Assembly (NCBI GenBank): GCA_018261895.1
Contig: JAGTRT010000030.1
Coordinates: 1-64,000, forward strand
Reading direction: 5' to 3'
Origin: Pseudomonadota bacterium
GTDB lineage: Bacteria; Pseudomonadota; Gammaproteobacteria; Burkholderiales; Rhodocyclaceae
Length of the DNA: 64,000 bases
Shown here piece by piece: positions 12,135 through 20,000 of the stretch. The notes beneath the pieces were generated by a model. That model saw nothing but the letters and a program-made list of their open reading frames with translations, had not been told where the DNA came from and made no database searches. Position numbers and translations under genes: made by a program. Position 1 is the first letter of the stretch. The number at the start of each line of letters is the position of its first letter.

Positions 12135-12544
12135 CGATTCTGGGTGGCGAAGGAAATGTGCGGATAACCGGCCGTCTGCGCCGCCTGCATGACATCGACG
12201 ACGCTTTGATGCGTTGCCTTGGCGTCGGCGTTGATGACGATCAGCGGATCCTCTCGGCTGCCCGCCGCCCGGCGCAAACCATCGGCAATGCTCTTGACGT
12301 CACTGGTCGCCAGCGGCGACTTGTTGATCAGCACCTGACCAGTGGCTGTCACAGCCACATCGACCTCGTTGGGTTGCTCGGCCTGCTTGCTGGCATCCGC
12401 CGTCGGCAGGTTGATTTCCAGACCGGAAAACTTGGCGTAGGTCGTGGTCAGCATCAGGAAGATGATGATGACCAACAGTACGTCGATCAAGGGAATCAGA
12501 TTGATCTCCGGCTCTTCCCGGCTACGACCGCGCTGAAAATTCAT
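12131..12544 (-). CDS. exbD: ExbD/TolR biopolymer transport protein
   Basis: EPEINLIPLIDVLLVIIIFLMLTTTY. Confidence 0.9.
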   Translation of the reverse strand: MNFQRGRSREEPEINLIPLIDVLLVIIIFLMLTTTYAKFSGLEINLPTADASKQAEQPNEVDVAVTATGQVLINKSPLATSDVKSIADGLRRAAGSREDPLIVINADAKATHQSVVDVMQAAQTAGYPHISFATQNR

Positions 12545-12547
12545 CGC

Positions 12548-13153
12548 TTACTTCCGATCGCCGTGCATGTACTCGACCAGGCGGACGGCCTGCTGCTCCA
12601 TCTCGACAACAAACCCGTCGGCAAGCGCGCGGAAATGGCGCCAGAAGATCAGACTGGGAATGGCGATAACCAGACCGAAGCCGGTGTTGTAGAGCGCCAC
12701 GGAAATGCCGTGGGCCAGTTGCATCGGGTTGGCGCCGGTCGGCGACTGCGAACCGAAAATCTCGATCATGCCGACCACGGTGCCAAAGAGGCCCATCAAC
12801 GGGCTGACCGAGGCGATGGTGCCCAGTGTCGTCAGGTAACGATTCAGTTCGTGCGAAACAGCCGACCCGGCCTCTTCGATCGACTCCTTCATGATCTCCC
12901 GCGACGCATTGACGTTGCGCAGGCCGGCAGACAGCACTCGGCCAAGCGGCGAATGGCGATCCAGATCCTCAAGCAGCTTGTCGTTGTTGGCGCCGCGCTT
13001 GAATTCACCGACGGCACGCTGCAGCAGCCCGGATGGCACTACCTTGGCGTGGCGGAGGGCCACCAGGCGTTCGATAATCAGCGCCACGGAAATGACAGAT
13101 GCCAACAGCAAGGGCCAAATGGGCCAGCCGGCCGCTTGAACGATAGCTAACAC
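12548..13153 (-). CDS. exbB: ExbB/TolQ/MotA-family proton channel protein
   Basis: TTLGTIASVSPLMGLFGTVVGMIEIF. Confidence 0.9.
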   Translation of the reverse strand: MLAIVQAAGWPIWPLLLASVISVALIIERLVALRHAKVVPSGLLQRAVGEFKRGANNDKLLEDLDRHSPLGRVLSAGLRNVNASREIMKESIEEAGSAVSHELNRYLTTLGTIASVSPLMGLFGTVVGMIEIFGSQSPTGANPMQLAHGISVALYNTGFGLVIAIPSLIFWRHFRALADGFVVEMEQQAVRLVEYMHGDRK

Positions 13154-13242
13154 GTGAGTTGATCCTCAATGGAAAATTAGCCTGCAATTCTGCCCTGCCC
13201 CCCGCCGCAGGGCAAGCGGCGTAATGACGCAGTTTTGGCGGC

Positions 13243-13265
13243 TTATCCCCAAAAGCTGTGGATAA
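13243..13265. promoter_or_regulatory. Pair of DnaA-box-like sites (TTATCCCCA and inverted TGTGGATAA)
   Basis: TTATCCCCA at 13243-13251 (one mismatch) and TGTGGATAA at 13257-13265 (reverse complement of the perfect TTATCCACA box). Confidence 0.5.
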
Positions 13266-13436
13266 GTCTGTGAATGAAGTGTCATCAACGATGCTAACCC
13301 CGCATCAGCAAAGGATTTTTTTTACTCTGCCAAAAAACGAGGCATTCAATTTAATCCCTTACAAATCAATAATTTAAAAAATATTTAGCCTGTCAAGAAG
13401 GGATGCTGAATTTTTTACCCGGGTTACAATCCGGCC

Positions 13437-14789
13437 ATGCAAAATTCCGTTTCGCCTGTCGGTAACTCCGTCCTCAGCATATCCACCTTGAATAGACTGG
13501 TCAGGGACTGCCTTGAATCTGCTTTCCCATTGACCTGGGTTGGCGGTGAAATTTCCAACCTGACCTACGCCGCTTCCGGCCACGTTTATTTTTCGCTCAA
13601 GGACAGCAACGCGCAGGTGCGCTGCGTGATGTGGCGAAACCGGGCGCAGTTGCTCGGCTGGCGCCTGGAAAACGGTCAGAAGATCGAAGCCCGCGCACTG
13701 GTTTCCTTCTACGAGCCGCGTGGCGAGTTCCAGCTCAATGTCGAAGCGATCCGCCGGGCCGGCCAGGGCGACCTGTTCGAACGCTTCCTCCAACTCAAGG
13801 CAAAACTTGAAAATGAGGGCATTTTTGCCGTTGACCGTAAGAGGCCGCTACCCGCCTTCCCGCGCCGCCTCGCCATCGTCACCAGCCCGCAGGCCGCCGC
13901 CCTGCGCGACGTACTGACCACATTGCACCGGCGCGCGCCGCATGTCGCCATCACGCTTTTTCCGACCCCCGTGCAGGGCGAAGGCGCCGGCGCCAAAATC
14001 GCCGAAGCCATAGCGCAAGCCGCCGGCAGCGACTGCGACACCATCATCCTGTGCCGCGGTGGCGGCAGCATCGAAGACCTCTGGGCCTTCAACGAAGAAT
14101 GCGTAGCCCGGGCCATCAACGCCTCGGCCAACCCGGTGGTATCCGGCGTCGGTCACGAAACCGATTTCACCATTGCCGATTTCGCCGCCGACCTGCGCGC
14201 CCCGACGCCCACCGCCGCGGCCGAAATGGCCAGTCCCGACCGGGATGCCCTGGTCGACCGACTGACCCAGCTGGAGAACCATCTCGGCCGCCGCATGGAC
14301 CGCCTGCTCTCCGATCAATTGCAACGCCTTGACTGGCTGGGCGCCCGCCTCGTCCATCCGGCCGAACGCATCCGCCAGCGTCAGCGCGACACGGATGCGC
14401 TGCGCACCCGTCTGCAGCACGCCTTGCGCCGCCAGACCGAGCACGGCGCACTTCGCCTGCAAGCCATTGGCCAACGCCACATCAGTGCCCGACCGCGCCC
14501 GGAAAAGCTGGCCGAAGCCCTCGCCCACCTCAAATATCGCCTGACCCGGCACAGTCAATGGGCAATTTCTCAATATTCCGGGAAACTAAATTCACTTGGC
14601 AGCAGTCTGACCCAACTGGATCCGCACGCTGTCCTGTCGCGTGGCTATACACTGGCCATCGACGCTGACGGACGTGCCGTGCGCGACGCCTCCCGGCTCA
14701 GCCCAGGCGATTTGCTGAAACTGCGCTTCGCCAGCGGTTCGGCCAACGCCACGATCAATCAGGTTGTGGCTACCCCGGAAGCTGACTAG
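13437..14789 (+). CDS. xseA: Exodeoxyribonuclease VII large subunit
   Basis: [71 protein letters not shown]. Confidence 0.95.
   Translation: [450 protein letters not shown]
13805..13840 (+). repeat. Intragenic copy of the TTGACCGT repeat in xseA (GCCG subtype)
   Basis: ACTTGAAAATGAGGGCATTTTTGCCGTTGACCGTAA; encodes EGIFAVDRK. Confidence 0.55.
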
Positions 14790-14831
14790 AATTTTCGCTT
14801 TACCCCTTCAACGAACCCACGGAGAACAAAA

Positions 14832-15416
14832 ATGGAACATCAACTGCCCGCCCTGCCGTTTGCCAAGGACGCCCTCGCCCCGCACATGTCGGCCGAGACC
14901 TTTGACTACCACTACAGCAAGCACCACAACGCCTATGTGGTTAACCTGAACAACCTGATCAAGGGCACCGAGTACGAGAACCTCGACCTCGAAGCCATCG
15001 TCAAGAAGGCTCCGGCTGGCGGCATCTACAACAACGCAGCCCAGGTCTGGAACCACACCTTCTTCTGGAACTGCCTGACCCCGAACGGCGGCGGCGCACC
15101 GAAGGGTGCCCTGGCTGCTGCCATCGACGCCAAGTGGGGTTCGCTCGACGCCTTCAAGGCGGCCTTCCAGGCCTCCGCCGTCGGCAACTTCGGCTCCGGC
15201 TGGACCTGGCTGGTCAAGAAGGCCGACGGTTCCGTCGACATCGTCAACATGGGCGCCGCCGGCACCCCGCTGACCACCGGCGACAAGGCTCTGCTCTGCG
15301 TCGACGTCTGGGAACACGCCTACTACATCGACTACCGCAACCTGCGCCCGAAGTTCGTCGAAACCTTCCTGGCTTCGCTGGTCAACTGGTCGTTCGCCGA
15401 AGCCAATTTCGCCTGA
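14832..15416 (+). CDS. sodB: Superoxide dismutase (Fe type)
   Basis: MEHQLPALPFAKDALAPHMSAETFDYHYSKHHNAYV; DVWEHAYYIDYRN. Confidence 0.96.
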   Translation: MEHQLPALPFAKDALAPHMSAETFDYHYSKHHNAYVVNLNNLIKGTEYENLDLEAIVKKAPAGGIYNNAAQVWNHTFFWNCLTPNGGGAPKGALAAAIDAKWGSLDAFKAAFQASAVGNFGSGWTWLVKKADGSVDIVNMGAAGTPLTTGDKALLCVDVWEHAYYIDYRNLRPKFVETFLASLVNWSFAEANFA

Positions 15417-15461
15417 TCGACAAAGCTTGTCGACGATGTAATGCTGGCATTGCATCGGAAT

Positions 15462-15489
15462 AAAAAGGGGAGCTGCGGCTCCCCTTTTT
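15462..15489 (+). terminator. Rho-independent terminator after sodB
   Basis: AAAAAGGGGAGCTGCGGCTCCCCTTTTT. Confidence 0.8.
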
Positions 15490-15519
15490 CATGCCGCTTC
15501 CGCAGGACTTGCGGCTGTT

Positions 15520-16869
15520 TTATCGCGCATTTCCGGTCCGCGCGGCAGGTGGAACAAAATCATTGGCGAGCAATGCCTGGTTCACTTCCGAGTGAACTTC
15601 TGCGCTTCGCAGAATGCTGACGTGGTCCTCATCGAATCCCCGGATGGCGACAGCCTGACGTTGCGCGTCAAGGCGGAACTGGCTCTTGAGCGGGATCACC
15701 CCGTCACTGCTGTCACGGCTGAAGCTGGAGGTGTTGCGATAGCTGATCAGCATGGTGTGGCGGACACCGGCAGGGAGAGGGAGGGCAAACAGGCTTTTCA
15801 GAAAAGGCCCTTCTGCCACGAGATTGCGCCAGGCGGGCATGACGACCCGGGCAAAATCGAGCCAGAGCTCCATGTTGGCGACGCCGCCATAGGGACTCGA
15901 AATGGAAACGAAGTTGCCGGCATAGTCACAGCTGTTCGTGCGTACGCACTCGGCCAGATATTCACGGACCATCAATCCGCCCATGCTATGCGCGACAAAG
16001 TGCATCTTGCTGAAGCCATAACGGTGGCGCAGCTCGGCCAGCAAGCCAACGAGTCCGTCGCCCAATGCCCGCAAGTCCATTCCGCTCGGGTAATTGAGCA
16101 CCCAGGGCTGGAATCGCTGCCGGTCAAGATGCCTGATCATTGACTCGAAATTCCGTCCGGTGCCATTGATGCCATGGACAAAAAGCACTGGCGTTTTCGC
16201 TGGATCGTAGGGTTCGAGGAAGAATATGCCGGCACGACCGGCCTTCATGAACCCGATGGGCTCCCACATGCTCATCGCGGCCGATTCACGACTGAAGCGC
16301 TCGTCGTCAAGAGACACCACCTTGCCCAGCTGGACATCGATCTTGCCCAGGGAGTTGCCCCGCAATTCGAACAGTTTTTCCAGGGCTGGCGGTAGCGGAC
16401 GGGCCGCCGGCCCTTTCAGGTCAAGGACGATGTCCGTGACATCGTCCCGCCCGATCGCGCTACCGGAAAGGTCGTACCAGACGGCAGGCTCGGTCGACTG
16501 ATAGGCAAAATCCCGATTCAAATCCTGAAAGGCGACCAGAAACCGTGAATCGCGCAAGGCGGCCAGACGAAACTGTCCGGGACGCTCAAATACACGGTAA
16601 TTGTGGATTTCCTGGCCCTGATCATCGCCCATGACCACGACGATCACCTCGCAATCCTTGCAGGCAGAAGCCTCGACCTTTCCAGAAACCACCCGGAGCC
16701 GTTCCCGGGATTCAGTGATATCCGCAGCCAGACGACCGAAATTGCCACACCCGGACAACAAGGCCAGGCACGGAATCAGGACAAGCAAGATGCCGGATCG
16801 CCGCAACAAAGGCCAAAAGGCACCCCGTTGGCAGGCAAATGCGACCGACGAAAAACTGGACATCATCAT
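15520..16869 (-). CDS. Predicted lipoprotein alpha/beta hydrolase (lipase-like)
   Basis: LLSGCGNFG lipobox; PVLFVHGINGTGRNF; MHFVAHSMGGLMVREYL. Confidence 0.8.
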   Translation of the reverse strand: MMMSSFSSVAFACQRGAFWPLLRRSGILLVLIPCLALLSGCGNFGRLAADITESRERLRVVSGKVEASACKDCEVIVVVMGDDQGQEIHNYRVFERPGQFRLAALRDSRFLVAFQDLNRDFAYQSTEPAVWYDLSGSAIGRDDVTDIVLDLKGPAARPLPPALEKLFELRGNSLGKIDVQLGKVVSLDDERFSRESAAMSMWEPIGFMKAGRAGIFFLEPYDPAKTPVLFVHGINGTGRNFESMIRHLDRQRFQPWVLNYPSGMDLRALGDGLVGLLAELRHRYGFSKMHFVAHSMGGLMVREYLAECVRTNSCDYAGNFVSISSPYGGVANMELWLDFARVVMPAWRNLVAEGPFLKSLFALPLPAGVRHTMLISYRNTSSFSRDSSDGVIPLKSQFRLDAQRQAVAIRGFDEDHVSILRSAEVHSEVNQALLANDFVPPAARTGNAR

Positions 16870-16950
16870 TACCTCAAACCTATCAACACTGCCTTACCAG
16901 AATCTTTATCAAGCCAACGGGGAATGAACTCCCCGAAAGCCCTTCCTGTT

Positions 16951-17520
16951 TTATTTTCGGCCCGGCTTTTTGGGCCGCTTGCTGCCGCCGGCACCACCGG
17001 CCGCCCGCCTCAGCGACACGGCGACGAGGAAGGGGAATTCCGCATCGGCAGAATGGACAACACGAAACTCGGGGCCGACGGCATCGGCAACCCATTCAAG
17101 CAGGACGCCCATGTCCACGGCTTCGCACCGAAGGTCCACCGTGAGGCTGTCGCCATCGGCATACACCGGAAAATCGGAGCACCCCGCCGGCTTGATGGCC
17201 TGACCATAGACCTTGCACGTACGGGCCGTCATGTCGTAGGCCGGACAGGCTTTCTGATGGGCGTAGTAGAGGCCGTTTCCAGCGCGAATCTCGGTGGGCC
17301 CCTGGCCGGCGGAGAGTCGCTGGTCGAAGGTCGCGCGCGACTCATCCAGATGCCAGAACACCTTGACCTGCTTCCAGTTCAACTCGAGCACCAGTGCATC
17401 GAGCCGGCAGCAGGGCTTGGCGCAGACGCTGCAGTGCGGGATGACCTGCGCGTCCTGATAAGCGCTTGCTGCGGCCTCCAACTTGGCGACCAGCGACGGG
17501 GCGCCTCGCTTCGAACTCAT
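16951..17520 (-). CDS. YkgJ-family cysteine-cluster protein
   Basis: HCSVCAKPCCRLDAL, ACPAYDMTARTCKVYGQAIKPAGCSDFPVYADGDSL; start at MSSKRGAPS. Confidence 0.65.
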   Translation of the reverse strand: MSSKRGAPSLVAKLEAAASAYQDAQVIPHCSVCAKPCCRLDALVLELNWKQVKVFWHLDESRATFDQRLSAGQGPTEIRAGNGLYYAHQKACPAYDMTARTCKVYGQAIKPAGCSDFPVYADGDSLTVDLRCEAVDMGVLLEWVADAVGPEFRVVHSADAEFPFLVAVSLRRAAGGAGGSKRPKKPGRK

Positions 17521-17853
17521 GGGCGGCCCCGCATGTCGGGAAAAACGAAGGGGACGAACACTACTGACCTCTGAAAAAACAAAAAATGGGGCCCGAAGGC
17601 CAATGCACGGCAGGGTAACAGGACGATGGGCGGATGGAAATCTGCCTCGATGCCGGTCAACCCGGGGATTCGCCGCCACCGACCATGGCAACGCCGTGCC
17701 ACAAGGACAATCTGCGCCATTTGCGACAAACTGCAAATACATCAACTTGTCGTAGAATGGGCCCTCCCAGAGCACCTTCGGGCCTTTCTGCCTGTCGGTT
17801 TCGCCTCGCCTGACTTCAACCGGACTGCCCTATTTGATTCTGGCCGACCCATC

Positions 17854-19704
17854 ATGACGCTCTTCAAGCACCTACGCTGGCTCCTGCTTGGATTCGCGCT
17901 CCATCACGCCACCGCCCTGTCGGCGGAGTCGATCCGGCTCCAGTTGAACTGGTTTCACCAGTTTGAATTTGCCGGCTATTACGCGGCGCTGGAAAAGGGT
18001 TATTACCGGGAAGCGGGATTGCAGGTCTCGATCGCCGAAGGCGGGCCGCATGTCGATCCCTCGCAACGGGTGGTGAGCGGCGAGGCCGATGTCGGGGTCG
18101 GCTCATCGAACGTCCTGATCGACCGCTCGCGCGGCATGGATCTGGTAGTCCTGGGCGTGATCTTCCAGCATTCGCCGGCCGTGCTGCTCACCCTGCGCGG
18201 TAGCGGCATCAATGCCTTGGCCGACCTTTCGGGCAAGACCCTGTTCGATTCCCCGAATGCCGGCGATGTCGTCGCCATGCTCAAACGGGCAGGCGTTGAC
18301 TATGCCCGGCTGAACAGGATCGAGCACAGCGGCAATCCCAAAGACCTGGTCGATGGCAAGGCGGCGGCCATGATCGCCTACAGCACCAACGAACCCTATG
18401 TGCTCGAAGAGGCCGGCATTCCCTACCGGATTTTTTCGGCACGCGGCTCGGGCATCGACTTCTACGGCGGCAACTTTTTCACGAGCGGTGAAACGCTCAG
18501 AAATAATCCCGAGATGATTCGCGCCTTTCGCGAAGCGACGCTGCGCGGCTGGGAATACGCGCTGAAACACAAGGAAGAAATGGCGGACCTCATCCTGGCC
18601 AAGTATTCCCGTAAAAAGAGTCGGGCGGCGCTGCTCTTCGAAGCCGACCAGACCTTGCAGCTCATTCAGCCCGACCTGATCGAACTCGGCTACCAGAGCG
18701 CCTCGCGCTGGCACTACATGGCGTCGGTCTATGAAGACATCGGAGAGAAAGACGCCGGCGCCGGGCTGGCCGGCTTGATCTACGACACGACACCGCCCCC
18801 GGATAACACGCGCCTGCTCATGGTGGTCGCCGGCTTGCTCGGCGCCAGCCTCATCCTGGGCATGATCGCGCTGAATCACGCCCGCCTCAACCGGCAATTG
18901 CGCAAGGAAATGGATGAGCGCCTCCGGGCAGAGCAGGACCTGCGTACGCATCGCGACCACCTGTACGATCTGGTCAGCGCCCAGACCCAGGCCCTGGTCA
19001 ATGCCAAGGAAGCCGCCGAATCCGCCAACAAGGCGAAAGACGTGTTCCTGGCCAACATGTCGCACGAACTGCGCACGCCGATGCACCAGATCATCGGGCT
19101 GGCCACGATCGGCCAGGAAAAGACCGGAGAGCAGGAATCCCAGCGCCTGCACAGCCTGTTCAAGCACATCCATTCAGCCGGCAAACGCATGGAGCGCCTG
19201 ATCGCCGAACTGCTGGAACTCACCCACCAGCCCGCCGACAGCTCCAAGGCGGCCTTCACCCAATGCGACCTCGTCCAGCTCTGCGAAAGCGCACTGGCCC
19301 GCGAACAGGCACATGCCACCGACAAGCAGATCGCAATCCAGTTGGCGGCCCCCGTTTCGGCCCCGATCTTTTGCGACAAGGTGCGCATCGAACAGATGAT
19401 CTGCCACCTCCTGGGCAACGCCATTCAATACTCACCGCGCGAAAGCAGCGTCGAACTCACGCTCGAAAGCCAGCCGGGCAACTGGCTGCTAAAGGTCGCG
19501 GACCATGGCATCGGCATCCTCGAGGAGGAGCGGGACAGCATTTTCGAGGCGTTCTTCCAGGGCAAACGGACGGCCAGCGGCGCCGGCGGGAAAGGCCTCG
19601 GCCTGGCACTTTGCCGGCAAATCGTGAGCATGCATGGCGGCACCATCCGCGCCTGCGACAACGCACCCCACGGCACGGTCATCGAGGTCGTGCTTCCGTT
19701 CTAA
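17854..19704 (+). CDS. Sensor histidine kinase with periplasmic NMT1/THI5-like substrate-binding domain
   Basis: IRLQLNWFHQFEFAGYYAALEKGYYREAGLQVSIAEGGP; H-box VFLANMSHELRTPMHQIIGLA; ATPase G-box GAGGKGLGLALCRQIVSMHGG. Confidence 0.88.
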   Translation: MTLFKHLRWLLLGFALHHATALSAESIRLQLNWFHQFEFAGYYAALEKGYYREAGLQVSIAEGGPHVDPSQRVVSGEADVGVGSSNVLIDRSRGMDLVVLGVIFQHSPAVLLTLRGSGINALADLSGKTLFDSPNAGDVVAMLKRAGVDYARLNRIEHSGNPKDLVDGKAAAMIAYSTNEPYVLEEAGIPYRIFSARGSGIDFYGGNFFTSGETLRNNPEMIRAFREATLRGWEYALKHKEEMADLILAKYSRKKSRAALLFEADQTLQLIQPDLIELGYQSASRWHYMASVYEDIGEKDAGAGLAGLIYDTTPPPDNTRLLMVVAGLLGASLILGMIALNHARLNRQLRKEMDERLRAEQDLRTHRDHLYDLVSAQTQALVNAKEAAESANKAKDVFLANMSHELRTPMHQIIGLATIGQEKTGEQESQRLHSLFKHIHSAGKRMERLIAELLELTHQPADSSKAAFTQCDLVQLCESALAREQAHATDKQIAIQLAAPVSAPIFCDKVRIEQMICHLLGNAIQYSPRESSVELTLESQPGNWLLKVADHGIGILEEERDSIFEAFFQGKRTASGAGGKGLGLALCRQIVSMHGGTIRACDNAPHGTVIEVVLPF

Positions 19705-19738
19705 AGGCGCCCCGAGGTCGAAACGGTGCCATCCGGAC

Positions 19739-19774
19739 ATTTCGATTTTGGCCCTTTTTTCCGGTTGACCGTGA
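19739..19774 (+). repeat. Dispersed TTGACCGT repeat copy
   Basis: ATTTCGATTTTGGCCCTTTTTTCCGGTTGACCGTGA. Confidence 0.8.
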
Positions 19775-19881
19775 AAGGCTGCCCCAAAGCAAAAATGCCA
19801 GGCAGCAAGGCCCGAAACACGCCTGAAATACAGGCCAGATAAGGCTTGGCATGACACATTCATCGGTTTAAGATTGTTAGA

Positions 19882-19903
19882 CGATTTGCATCACGGCAAA
19901 TCG
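19882..19903. promoter_or_regulatory. Perfect 8-bp inverted repeat upstream of the caspase/CHAT/patatin cluster (candidate operator)
   Basis: CGATTTGC-ATCACG-GCAAATCG about 98 bp 5' of the first ATG. Confidence 0.4.
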
Positions 19904-20000
19904 GACTGCGCAGCAAAAAACAAGAAGCACGCTGGCCCGCGAGTGGTTGGTCTTGATCGCTCCGGTTCGGCAGATGATGTCAGCCAACAGAGGGGCGTAC

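Noticed and set aside
19263-19826. 187-aa ORF ending in FRFWPFFPVDRERLPQ
   Set aside because: Out-of-frame overlap with the histidine kinase running into a repeat copy; spurious.
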